Assembly (NCBI GenBank): GCA_030592425.1
Contig: JAUVJK010000034.1
Span: 1 to 9,303 of the forward strand
DNA: 9,303 bases
Source of the DNA: Candidatus Moraniibacteriota bacterium
GTDB lineage: Bacteria > Patescibacteriota > Minisyncoccia > Moranbacterales > GCA-2747515
Direction of reading: 5' to 3'
Shown here: in pieces, positions 1 to 5,444 of the stretch
How positions within the stretch are numbered: the stretch's first letter is position 1
Layout of the letters: every line of letters begins with the position of its first letter
Translations under genes and position numbers: made by a program
Notes under the pieces: generated by a model
The model's database searches: none
What the model was told of the DNA's origin: nothing
Seen by the model: only the letters and a program-made list of their open reading frames with translations

Positions 1-57
1 AAAGAGTAATAGTAAAATAAGTTGGCGCTATAAAAAGTTATCAGGTACAAAGAAGCA

Positions 58-87
58 TTGACATAGTATTCAATAACTGCCTAAAGT
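58..87 (+). promoter_or_regulatory. candidate sigma70-type promoter for the 126-aa orphan
   Basis: A perfect -35 TTGACA (58-63) is followed after 18 nt by TAAAGT (82-87), a 4/6 match to TATAAT. This would give a leader of about 60 nt before the ATG at 156. Bases 1-57 show no other feature I can support. The -10 is weak, so this is a moderate call. Confidence 0.45.
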
Positions 88-155
88 GGGAGAGCCTTAG
101 TTGAATCACGAGGTGTATAGTTTTTTCAATTCACTGATCAAAGAGGGTTTGCAAA

Positions 156-536
156 ATGAATGTTATGCATATTATCCCGATCATTATGCCAGAGCTATTA
201 GCGGATGATACTTTTTGGGAGGCGTTGCGCTACGGTGAAATCGAGCATCGGAAACAAAGCACTTATGGATTTAATAGTTCGATGGGATATTGTGGTGTGA
301 GCATAGATAGTGTCAATCGTGGGATTTTTCAAAATATTTTTGGGGTGGAAACAGAGTGTTCTGCTTGGCAACAAGAATTGCGCGATTCTCTCTTGATGCA
401 ATTGTCGATGACTTGTCCAGCTGAAAGTATTGAAATTCCTCTTCACAATAGAATGTGCGGTGACATAATTGTAGAATTCTCTGCATATCCAGGTGAGGAA
501 GAGTCGTTTACTATCAAATTGAAAAGTGGCGACTAG
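156..536 (+). CDS. hypothetical protein, 126 aa, acidic, cytosolic
   Basis: I do not recognise this protein. It has no signal peptide and no convincing membrane segment. It carries four cysteines (about residues 46, 68, 87 and 101) without a CxxC pair, and its C-terminal third is acidic (GEEES near residue 113). The start at 156 is supported by a Shine-Dalgarno-like AGAGGG at 142-147, 8 nt upstream. A candidate TTGACA promoter lies further upstream and a strong hairpin terminator (560-597) follows the stop, so it appears to be a monocistronic unit. The mix of charged and hydrophobic residues and the clean flanking signals favour a real gene. Its SD-led start differs from the near-leaderless starts of the metabolic and division genes in this window, which may mark it as accessory. 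No function is proposed. Confidence 0.6.
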   Translation: MNVMHIIPIIMPELLADDTFWEALRYGEIEHRKQSTYGFNSSMGYCGVSIDSVNRGIFQNIFGVETECSAWQQELRDSLLMQLSMTCPAESIEIPLHNRMCGDIIVEFSAYPGEEESFTIKLKSGD

Positions 537-559
537 TCTGTGATCATAGTGTTTTCCGC

Positions 560-597
560 GAGATTATTGACCAAATGGTTGATGATCTCTTTTTTTT
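560..597 (+). terminator. rho-independent terminator after the 126-aa orphan
   Basis: GAGATTATTGACC (560-572) pairs with GGTTGATGATCTC (577-589) over 13 bp, including three G-U wobbles, around an AAAT loop. Eight T residues follow (590-597). It also rules out a GTG start near 540 for the downstream AbrB-like gene, since that frame would run through the terminator. Confidence 0.85.
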
Positions 598-649
598 GTG
601 CCACGTTATTGCGTCAGGAGAATATTCATGAGAAAATAGAAATGAAAAG

Positions 650-688
650 AAATACCTATTTAAATAGGTATTTAAATACTTATTTAAT
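650..688 (+). repeat. three 12-bp tandem repeats forming nested palindromes; possible operator
   Basis: Three head-to-tail 12-mers occur: TACCTATTTAAA (653-664), TAGGTATTTAAA (665-676) and TACTTATTTAAT (677-688). The first two make a perfect 24-bp palindrome (650-673, half-site AAATACCTATTT). A second 12-bp palindrome, GTATTTAAATAC, sits at 668-679. The array ends 10 nt before the ATG of an AbrB-like DNA-binding protein. Autoregulatory operator function is an inference from the position and symmetry. Confidence 0.6.
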
Positions 689-698
689 TAAAACAATT

Positions 699-872
699 AT
701 GGCACGAAGAAGAATAGAAGATAAAAATATACGCAAACTATCACGTATTGGCAATAAAAGCATTGGTTTGACACTGCCGATCGATATGGTACGTGAGCTT
801 GGGTGGCGAGAGAAACAAAAGGTCATGGTCAAACGTGTGCATGGAGGAATTCTTATCAAGGATTGGAAGTAA
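699..872 (+). CDS. AbrB/MazE/SpoVT-like small DNA-binding protein, 57 aa
   Basis: This is a short basic protein with the look of the AbrB/MazE/SpoVT swapped-hairpin fold. An N-terminal strand and turn (KLSRIGNKSIGLTLP, about residues 13-27) lead into a helix start (IDMVRELGW) and a second strand pair (KVMVKRVHGGILIKDWK). Such proteins bind DNA as dimers and act as transition regulators or as antitoxins. No toxin gene is adjacent, so an antitoxin role is not supported here. I chose the ATG at 699 because the core domain begins right there. An in-frame ATG at 642 would add 19 residues translated from the tandem repeats, and a GTG at 540 would cross a terminator. No Shine-Dalgarno is visible. 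The palindromic repeats just upstream suggest that it controls its own promoter. Confidence 0.72.
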   Translation: MARRRIEDKNIRKLSRIGNKSIGLTLPIDMVRELGWREKQKVMVKRVHGGILIKDWK

Positions 873-889
873 TAATTGATCATTGGGAA

Positions 890-919
890 TTGACAAGTGC
901 ATTTACGTGTGCTTATATT
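890..919 (+). promoter_or_regulatory. candidate sigma70-type promoter for the 145-aa orphan
   Basis: A perfect -35 TTGACA (890-895) is followed after 18 nt by TATATT (914-919), a 5/6 -10. It lies just after the AbrB-like stop codon and would give a leader of about 68 nt before the ATG at 994. Confidence 0.6.
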
Positions 920-943
920 GTTGCATAAAAGAGTTCTTTTACT

Positions 944-963
944 AGTGGATAAATTCACTTTTT
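944..963 (+). terminator. weak hairpin with T-tract in the leader of the 145-aa orphan
   Basis: AGTGGA (944-949) pairs with TTCACT (954-959) around TAAA, with one G-T wobble. Four further T residues follow. It could terminate read-through from the AbrB-like gene or attenuate the promoter at 890-919. The stem is only 6 bp, so either role is uncertain. Confidence 0.35.
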
Positions 964-993
964 CCTCACTTTAATAATAGGGAAGTATAAAAA

Positions 994-1431
994 ATGAAAA
1001 TTGGGTATCTGCAATTTGGGTCACTGGCTTTTCGTGAAATTAGAGATCTAGGAAAGTTGGATCCAAATGGAAAATATCTATTTGAGGTTATCCTCGAAGC
1101 GATCACAGCCGTGGCAAAGAGTGATGGCGGAAACTGCTTACTTTTTTCTAAAGCAGAATCCAAGATCATTCTCAAGGGCAATCAATTCTATCAGAGTGAC
1201 TCTCGATTGAATGGGCGTGATAATAAGCACGCTGGAGAATTACTCTCACTCAATAGTAGTTTAGGAGCTACAGAACATGATACTATCATTGCTTCTTTTG
1301 AAGCAATTAAGATGTGTAGCAAGGGAAAGAAACACTCGTTGCTTGTTATCAGAGAAAAAAATGATGATCACGATATGTCATCAACGATAGTTTTGCCATC
1401 ACAGGCGCAGCGATTTATTACAACTTTGTAA
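994..1431 (+). CDS. hypothetical protein, 145 aa
   Basis: I do not recognise a family. The protein looks soluble and mixed alpha/beta. A strand-like start (MKIGYLQFG) precedes a charged helix (about residues 12-42), then a hydrophilic, Asn/Ser-rich middle (62-92) and a late strand (HSLLVIREKN, 114-123). It has two isolated cysteines and no signal peptide or membrane segment. The start is supported by an AGGGAAG Shine-Dalgarno (979-985) 8 nt upstream of the ATG. It has its own TTGACA promoter and a strong terminator at 1462-1500, so it is a single-gene unit. Its gene architecture matches the 126-aa orphan at 156-536, though I see no sequence similarity between the two proteins. No function is proposed. 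Confidence 0.65.
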   Translation: MKIGYLQFGSLAFREIRDLGKLDPNGKYLFEVILEAITAVAKSDGGNCLLFSKAESKIILKGNQFYQSDSRLNGRDNKHAGELLSLNSSLGATEHDTIIASFEAIKMCSKGKKHSLLVIREKNDDHDMSSTIVLPSQAQRFITTL

Positions 1432-1461
1432 TGAATGCAGCTTGTATCGTGAATATCATAT

Positions 1462-1500
1462 GCTGGTGAGACAAACTTTGTCCACCAGCTTTTATTTTAT
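1462..1500 (+). terminator. strong rho-independent terminator after the 145-aa orphan
   Basis: GCTGGTG (1462-1468) pairs with CACCAGC (1483-1489). A one-base bulge leads to an inner stem GACAA/TTGTC (1470-1474 with 1478-1482) around a 3-nt loop. TTTTATTTTAT follows (1490-1500). The window's shift from orphan genes to housekeeping genes happens here. Confidence 0.9.
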
Positions 1501-1571
1501 ACTTAGGAATATGCATCTGGACAGCACGATGAATATGTGTCATACTCATTTGACGAATTAATAAAGAGTTT

Positions 1572-2843
1572 ATGGGACGAAGAGAAGAAAAATTTGATGT
1601 GATCGTCATTGGTGGTGGTCCATCAGGTATGATGTGTGCGGGTCGCGCTGCAGAGCTTGGTGCGCATGTTTTGGTTTTGGAAAAAAATAGTGATCTTGGC
1701 AATAAACTCAAGAAAACTGGTGGTGGACGATGTAATATTACTAATGCTGATTTTGATAAAGAATCATTTTTGAGTAATTTTCCGAAAGCAAAACGCTATC
1801 TTTATTCGCCATACTCAAAATTTTCTGTTAGTGATACATTTGATTTTTTTGAATCTCGTGGCTTGCCACTCGTTACGGAGGCACGGAATCGTGTATTCCC
1901 ACAAACGCAACGAGCACAAGATGTTTTTGATGTACTCGAAGATTATATGAAAGAGGGTGGCGTTGCGATCAGGAAAAATGTGCGCATTGCTTCTGTTGAG
2001 AAAAAAGCAGGAAAGATCACTTCTGTGACAGATGAACGGGGTCAGCAGTATTATGCTGATAATTTCGTCATTGCAACTGGTGGACTTGCAGCACCTGACA
2101 CTGGTTCTACAGGTGATGGTATGTTGTTTTTGAAAAAACTCAAACATACCGTAGGTGAACCAAATCCAAACCTTGTGCCACTCAAAACTGATACAAAGTG
2201 GATTCACAATCTCTCTGGTATTACATGGTCTTTTATGAAGATCCGTTTTGTGCAAAATGGCAAGACGCAGGTCCGTAAAACAGGTAAGATCCTCTTTACG
2301 CATTTTGGGATTTCTGGACCATTGATCATCAATTCTGCGTATGAAGTAAAGCAACTTTTGCGAAAGGGTTCAGTCGAGGCTGTGATCGATCTTTTTCCTG
2401 ACACGGAAGAAAAGATGTTGGATAAGAAGATGATCAAGCTTTTGGAAAAAAATAAGGACAAGAAGATGAAAAACGTTCTGCCAGATCTTCTTTTCAAAAA
2501 TATTGCACTTGAGATCCTTGCTTTGCCAAATTTAAAAATGACAGAGGCGTATGCTAAAGATATCTCACGTGAACAGCGGAAAGAAATTGTTCACACACTG
2601 AAGAACCTGACGTTTCCGATCAGTGGAACATGTGGTATGGAAAAAGCAATCGTTGCTGATGGTGGTGTCGCCCTTGATGAAGTAGATTTCAAGAAGATGA
2701 GATCTCGTAAGTATGACAATCTCTATCTCCTTGGTGACGTTCTCAATGTCAATCGTCCATCTGGAGGCTTTTCTTTGCAACTTTGCTGGACAACAGGTTA
2801 TGTAGCAGGGAGCGATATCGGCATGCAGGAGCGGCGCGCGTAA
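1572..2843 (+). CDS. BaiN/HI0933-family FAD-dependent oxidoreductase (YhiN-like), 423 aa
   Basis: This is a Rossmann-fold flavoprotein. The dinucleotide-binding GGGPSGMMCAG lies at residues 14-24 after a short hydrophilic start, followed by an acidic strand end (VLVLEK, 33-38). Family-specific signatures follow: TGGGRCNITN (49-58), FPQTQRAQDV (109-118), ATGGLAAPDTGSTGDG (168-183), THFGISGP (243-250), GTCGMEKAIVADGGV (352-366) and a C-terminal GDVLNVNRPSGGFSLQ (388-403) that closes the FAD site. Length fits the HI0933/YhiN/BaiN family (about 400-420 aa). BaiN was named for a bile-acid dehydrogenase step, but most family members have no known substrate, so I claim only an NAD(P)/FAD-dependent reductase. 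No good Shine-Dalgarno is seen; AAAGAG ends only 3 nt from the ATG. It is cytosolic, with no functional partner next to it. A terminator follows at 2876-2924. Confidence 0.9.
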   Translation: MGRREEKFDVIVIGGGPSGMMCAGRAAELGAHVLVLEKNSDLGNKLKKTGGGRCNITNADFDKESFLSNFPKAKRYLYSPYSKFSVSDTFDFFESRGLPLVTEARNRVFPQTQRAQDVFDVLEDYMKEGGVAIRKNVRIASVEKKAGKITSVTDERGQQYYADNFVIATGGLAAPDTGSTGDGMLFLKKLKHTVGEPNPNLVPLKTDTKWIHNLSGITWSFMKIRFVQNGKTQVRKTGKILFTHFGISGPLIINSAYEVKQLLRKGSVEAVIDLFPDTEEKMLDKKMIKLLEKNKDKKMKNVLPDLLFKNIALEILALPNLKMTEAYAKDISREQRKEIVHTLKNLTFPISGTCGMEKAIVADGGVALDEVDFKKMRSRKYDNLYLLGDVLNVNRPSGGFSLQLCWTTGYVAGSDIGMQERRA

Positions 2844-2875
2844 TACTGTATATATCGCATACAAGGGCGAAAAAC

Positions 2876-2924
2876 AAAATAGATGTATCTATGGCACCCT
2901 TTATAGAAGATGCATCTATTTTTT
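2876..2924 (+). terminator. rho-independent terminator after the flavoprotein gene
   Basis: AAAATAGATGTATCT (2876-2890) pairs with AGATGCATCTATTTT (2908-2922) over 15 bp with one wobble, around a 17-nt loop. The 3' arm ends in a T-run. The A-rich 5' side means it could also work on the other strand. The ATG at 2910 lies inside this stem, so it is unlikely to be the start of the next gene. Confidence 0.85.
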
Positions 2925-2978
2925 AATGTGAGGAATTTACGAGTGTTGAAGATGAAGGATATTTTTTGTATCGATCTA

Positions 2979-2987
2979 TGCTATAAT
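2979..2987 (+). promoter_or_regulatory. extended -10 promoter (TGC+TATAAT) with a near-leaderless start
   Basis: TGCTATAAT ends 9 nt before the ATG at 2997, so transcription would start within a few bases of the start codon. No good -35 is seen. The same 9-mer precedes the kinase and ftsE starts. It fixes the capA-like start at 2997. Confidence 0.75.
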
Positions 2988-2996
2988 AATAGTTCT

Positions 2997-4052
2997 ATGA
3001 AAACAGTTATTTCTGTGATTCTCACAATTTTTGTACTAACAGGTGTGTTGGCGTATTTTGTCGTATCCTCATCATATGTGCCAGTTACTCATTTTACTGA
3101 GGAGGTCTCTGCATTACAAGAAATCATTGCTGAGAGTGAAGATCATCAAACTGATACAGCTGATGAGACTTCTGATAAATATATATTTACTCCTACTATG
3201 TCAAATGAGTTTGTGCAAAAAACTGATGTGACAATTGTTTTTGGTGGAGATATGATGTTTGATCGTTATATTCGGCAGATGAGCAATGGAAAAGGTTATG
3301 ATCATATCATAGAGGACTTGTCGCTGTTATTGAATGCTGCTGATCTCACTGTTGCAAATCTCGAAGGTCCTGTGACGGAGAATGAATCGCGATCACTTTA
3401 TTCAGAGATTGGATCGCATGATAATTATATTTTTACGTTTGATCCTCTTATTTTGACGACACTAGAGAAAAATAAAGCAATGCTTGTGAATATCGGCAAT
3501 AATCATATCGGTAATTTTGGTGCAGATGGCATTGTTGATACGAAAAAATTTGTAAGAGAAGCACGATTGAATTATTTCGGAGATACTGGTACGCCAGATG
3601 AACGGCGATATTATGTGAAAGAGATCAATGGGCAAAAAATAGCTTTTGTAAATTACAATGCTTTTGTTCAGAATGCTGTGGCAAACACGCTCTTGGATAT
3701 CGAAACAGTTGCACCTGATGCAGATCACATCATTTTGTACACACATTGGGGTGAGGAATATATCACACATTCACGCGAGCATGAGCAGGTATTGGCACAT
3801 CAGTTTATTGACGCAGGGGTTGATCTGATCATTGGCTCACATCCGCACGTCGTTCAGGAAAATGAAACCTACAAAGGAAAAATGATCTATTACTCTCTGG
3901 GAAATTTTGTTTTTGATCAATATTTCAGTGAGGATACCCGTAATGGCCTTATGGTAAAAGTGTTATTGCCAGGAAATGAAGCGAAAGATCTAGTATTTGA
4001 GGAAATACCAATTGTCTTGAATACAACTGGTCAAACGAAGCTTGTCAATTGA
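2997..4052 (+). CDS. CapA-family (PGA_cap) metallophosphatase-like protein, membrane-anchored, 351 aa
   Basis: The protein starts with a short basic residue and one hydrophobic segment (about residues 4-24), likely an uncleaved anchor or signal peptide. An acidic linker (about 35-75) follows, then a PGA_cap/CapA domain exported outside the membrane. Domain motifs are VFGGDMMFDR (81-90, metal-binding Asp85), NLEGP (121-125), NIGNNH (165-170), HWGEEY (250-255), GSHPHV (280-285) and YSLGNFVFDQ (299-308). The family has a calcineurin-like metallophosphatase fold and is linked to poly-gamma-glutamate capsule synthesis and to cell-envelope polymer handling. No capB, capC or pgs genes are adjacent, so capsule synthesis is not supported and the substrate is unknown. 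I chose ATG 2997 because a TGCTATAAT promoter ends just upstream and the hydrophobic segment then becomes N-terminal. An in-frame ATG at 2910 lies inside a terminator. Confidence 0.88.
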   Translation: MKTVISVILTIFVLTGVLAYFVVSSSYVPVTHFTEEVSALQEIIAESEDHQTDTADETSDKYIFTPTMSNEFVQKTDVTIVFGGDMMFDRYIRQMSNGKGYDHIIEDLSLLLNAADLTVANLEGPVTENESRSLYSEIGSHDNYIFTFDPLILTTLEKNKAMLVNIGNNHIGNFGADGIVDTKKFVREARLNYFGDTGTPDERRYYVKEINGQKIAFVNYNAFVQNAVANTLLDIETVAPDADHIILYTHWGEEYITHSREHEQVLAHQFIDAGVDLIIGSHPHVVQENETYKGKMIYYSLGNFVFDQYFSEDTRNGLMVKVLLPGNEAKDLVFEEIPIVLNTTGQTKLVN

Positions 4053-4074
4053 TCATCGAGAAAAAATAATATTG

Positions 4075-4083
4075 TGCTATAAT
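4075..4083 (+). promoter_or_regulatory. extended -10 promoter (TGC+TATAAT) before the ROK kinase
   Basis: TGCTATAAT ends 10 nt before the ATG at 4094. The predicted transcript leader is only a few bases and no Shine-Dalgarno is present. No terminator separates the capA-like gene from this point, so read-through from capA is also possible. Confidence 0.72.
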
Positions 4084-4093
4084 AGAATAATAT

Positions 4094-5038
4094 ATGACAG
4101 AAACAAAAAAACAATTTGCGATTGCGGTCGACCTTGGTGGTACACATTTACGTGTTGCACTCGTCACCGCTGATGGAAAGATCGAGAAGAAGAGCATGAT
4201 CAAAACACCATGCGAGGGTGATGATGAGCGTATAGTATCGCGTATGATGATCGGGATGATCCAAAACTTTCTCAAAGAAGTTGATGGGGAAGTTATTGGT
4301 ATCGGCATAAGTGCTGCAGGACCACTTGATATCGATGATGGTATTATTTGTAATCATAATATGGGTTTTGACCGTATACCGATCGTTGAGCCTCTTATGG
4401 ATGTTTTTGATCAGCCAATTAGTTTCCTTAATGATACAAATGCAGCTGTGCTTGCAGAATACGCTTTTGGCGCAGGAAAATGCTGTCGTAATATCATCTA
4501 TCTAACGATCTCAAGTGGTATCGGTGCTGGGATCATGATGGATGGTAATCTCATACTTGGACGTTGTGGAAATGCTGGGGAGGTAGGACATATGAATCTT
4601 GCTGTGCCATATGAGATCATGTGTGGTTGCAATAAAGGAGTGAATCACTGGGAGGGCGCTGCATCTGGGGGGAATATTCCTCGTTTTTATAAAGTGTGGA
4701 GTGAAAAAGAGAAGGTTGGTGATGTGTCATTTCATACATGTCAAGCGCAATCAATTTATGATGCAGCAGCGAAAGGAGATGATGTTGCACTACGATTTAT
4801 TGATGCTATAGGAAAGATAAATGCGCAAGGAATCTCAAATCTGATCGTAGCATATGATCCAGAGAGTATTATTCTTGGCGGTGGGGTCGTCGAAAATAAT
4901 AAAGAAGTAATGCTTTCATCGATCAAAGAGGGTGTTGATCATTATTTACCTTCGTTGCCGAAGATCGTCGTGACAAAACTTGGTGATGATGTGTCATTGA
5001 TCGGCGCAGCAGCTGTAGTCTTTGAAAAAACGCTATAA
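4094..5038 (+). CDS. ROK-family sugar kinase (glucokinase-like), 314 aa
   Basis: The ATP-binding phosphate-1 motif is AVDLGGTHLR (11-20). The catalytic segment is FLNDTNAAVLAEYAFGAG (111-128), with Asp114 as the expected base. The ROK signature runs through SSGIGAGI (140-147) to GNAGEVGHMNL (159-169), where Glu163 and His166 are the usual sugar and zinc contacts. A second ATP motif, LGGGVV, lies at 261-266. The zinc loop reads CGCNKGVNHWEGAASG (177-192): Cys177 and Cys179 are present, but the usual third cysteine is replaced around His185. No helix-turn-helix precedes the kinase domain, so it is an enzyme rather than a ROK repressor. Length fits bacterial glucokinases (about 310-320 aa). It would phosphorylate glucose or another hexose or hexosamine in the cytosol; the exact substrate cannot be read from sequence. 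Its stop codon overlaps a TATAAT (5034-5039) facing the tRNA locus. Confidence 0.92.
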   Translation: MTETKKQFAIAVDLGGTHLRVALVTADGKIEKKSMIKTPCEGDDERIVSRMMIGMIQNFLKEVDGEVIGIGISAAGPLDIDDGIICNHNMGFDRIPIVEPLMDVFDQPISFLNDTNAAVLAEYAFGAGKCCRNIIYLTISSGIGAGIMMDGNLILGRCGNAGEVGHMNLAVPYEIMCGCNKGVNHWEGAASGGNIPRFYKVWSEKEKVGDVSFHTCQAQSIYDAAAKGDDVALRFIDAIGKINAQGISNLIVAYDPESIILGGGVVENNKEVMLSSIKEGVDHYLPSLPKIVVTKLGDDVSLIGAAAVVFEKTL

Positions 5039-5067
5039 TTGTGTATAGTACTATCTGTATTCAAATA

Positions 5068-5132
5068 GCCATCTTAGCTCAGTTTCCGCCAAAGGCGGAC
5101 AGCCTGCCTGCCGGCGAGGCAGGGGTCCGAGC
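5068..5132 (+). pseudogene. 5' half of a disrupted tRNA gene (Thr-like), hairpins in the D-loop
   Basis: GCCATCT (5068-5074), TA, then the D-stem GCTC (5077-5080) and AGTT are typical of a tRNA 5' end. The D-loop is then filled by two GC-rich hairpins (5085-5123). Removing those 39 nt gives GCTC AGTTGGTCC GAGC (stem end at 5129-5132), a near-canonical D-arm with the G18G19 pair. The following bases do not form an anticodon arm. A matching 3' half lies at 5317-5361. A TATAAT at 5034-5039 may be its promoter. Threonine identity is a guess from general resemblance to tRNA-Thr 5' ends. Confidence 0.65.
5085..5123 (+). repeat. two GC-rich hairpins inserted in a tRNA D-loop
   Basis: Hairpin one is TCCGCC-AAA-GGCGGA (5085-5099). 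Hairpin two pairs CCTGCCT (5103-5109) with AGGCAGG (5117-5123) around a loop holding the palindrome GCCGGC. The second is closely related to the hairpin at 5319-5340. Both are far more GC-rich than their surroundings. Confidence 0.8.
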
Positions 5133-5161
5133 GAAAACTTATGTTATGATGGCTGATAGTA

Positions 5162-5167
5162 TATAAT
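5162..5167 (+). promoter_or_regulatory. -10 element for tRNA-Thr
   Basis: TATAAT lies 15 nt upstream of the mature tRNA 5' end. TTATGT at 5139-5144 is a weak -35 at 17-nt spacing. Confidence 0.55.
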
Positions 5168-5182
5168 GCAATATAGCAATAT

Positions 5183-5255
5183 GCCCATGTAGCTCAGCTG
5201 GTAGAGCAGCACACTCGTAACGTGCAGGCCGTCGGTTCAATCCCGACCGTGGGCT
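5183..5255 (+). tRNA. tRNA-Thr(CGT)
   Basis: The cloverleaf is complete. The acceptor stem GCCCATG/CGTGGGC (5183-5189 with 5248-5254) has one G-U pair. The D-arm is GCTC/GAGC. The anticodon loop CTCGTAA has anticodon CGT at 5216-5218, reading the Thr codon ACG. The T-arm is GTCGG TTCAATC CCGAC (5231-5247). The discriminator is T and CCA is not encoded. The anticodon stem has one A-C mismatch next to the loop. It lies between the two halves of another, broken tRNA gene. Confidence 0.95.
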
Positions 5256-5283
5256 CACGAAACTATTTAAAAAACTGGCTTTC

Positions 5284-5297
5284 ACCGAGGTGGTGGA
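5284..5297 (+). pseudogene. possible tRNA-Leu 5'-end remnant
   Basis: CCGAGGTGGTGGA (5285-5297) matches the usual 5' end of bacterial tRNA-Leu genes (acceptor, TG, start of the D-arm). The rest of the D-arm and the anticodon arm are missing. It is only 13 nt, so chance is possible. It lies inside the split-tRNA region. Confidence 0.3.
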
Positions 5298-5316
5298 TTA
5301 ACTATATTCTTGAGTC

Positions 5317-5361
5317 GTCCCTGCCTGCCGACAGGCAGGGGTTCAATCCCCACAGATGGCT
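5317..5361 (+). pseudogene. 3' half of a disrupted tRNA gene, hairpin in the T-stem
   Basis: TTCAATC (5342-5348), CCCAC and AGATGGC (5354-5360), then T, form the T-loop, 3' T-stem, 3' acceptor and discriminator. The 5' T-stem is cut: GT (5317-5318) and GGG (5339-5341) are separated by 20 nt. Removing 5319-5338 restores a perfect GTGGG TTCAATC CCCAC arm. AGATGGC pairs 7/7 with GCCATCT at 5068-5074, which suggests that both halves once formed one tRNA. Confidence 0.65.
5319..5340 (+). repeat. GC-rich 9-bp hairpin inserted in a tRNA T-stem
   Basis: CCCTGCCTG (5319-5327) pairs with CAGGCAGGG (5332-5340) around CCGA. It shares the CCTGCCTGCCG core with the hairpin at 5103-5123. Confidence 0.8.
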
Positions 5362-5402
5362 CATAATTATTCAGAAATATTGTGTTTCTGTGCGACAAGA
5401 AA

Positions 5403-5419
5403 TTAGAACATTTAGAACA
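5403..5419 (+). repeat. short direct repeat upstream of prfB
   Basis: TTAGAACA occurs at 5403-5410 and again at 5412-5419 in an A-rich leader before prfB. It may be chance. The rest of 5362-5444 shows no Shine-Dalgarno and no clear promoter. Confidence 0.3.
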
Positions 5420-5444
5420 AGTACAACACTTAAAACATTTTTTT

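Noticed and set aside
540..698. A longer AbrB-like protein starting at GTG 540
   Set aside because: The segment runs through a 13-bp terminator with eight Ts (560-597), and the DNA-binding domain begins at the ATG at 699.
699..1431. Toxin-antitoxin pair made of the AbrB-like protein and the 145-aa orphan
   Set aside because: The two genes are separated by 121 nt with a separate promoter, and the orphan resembles no toxin family that I know.
1572..2843. A specific bile-acid or other reductase activity for the flavoprotein
   Set aside because: Family membership is clear, but substrate is not readable from sequence and no pathway genes are adjacent.
2910..2996. CapA-like start at ATG 2910
   Set aside because: That ATG lies inside a terminator stem. 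A TGCTATAAT promoter then follows within the putative codons, and the hydrophobic anchor is N-terminal only with the start at 2997.
5068..5361. Group I intron or archaeal-type tRNA intron in the split tRNA
   Set aside because: The inserts are short hairpins in the D-loop and T-stem, not at canonical anticodon-loop intron sites. They carry no intron core motifs that I can see.
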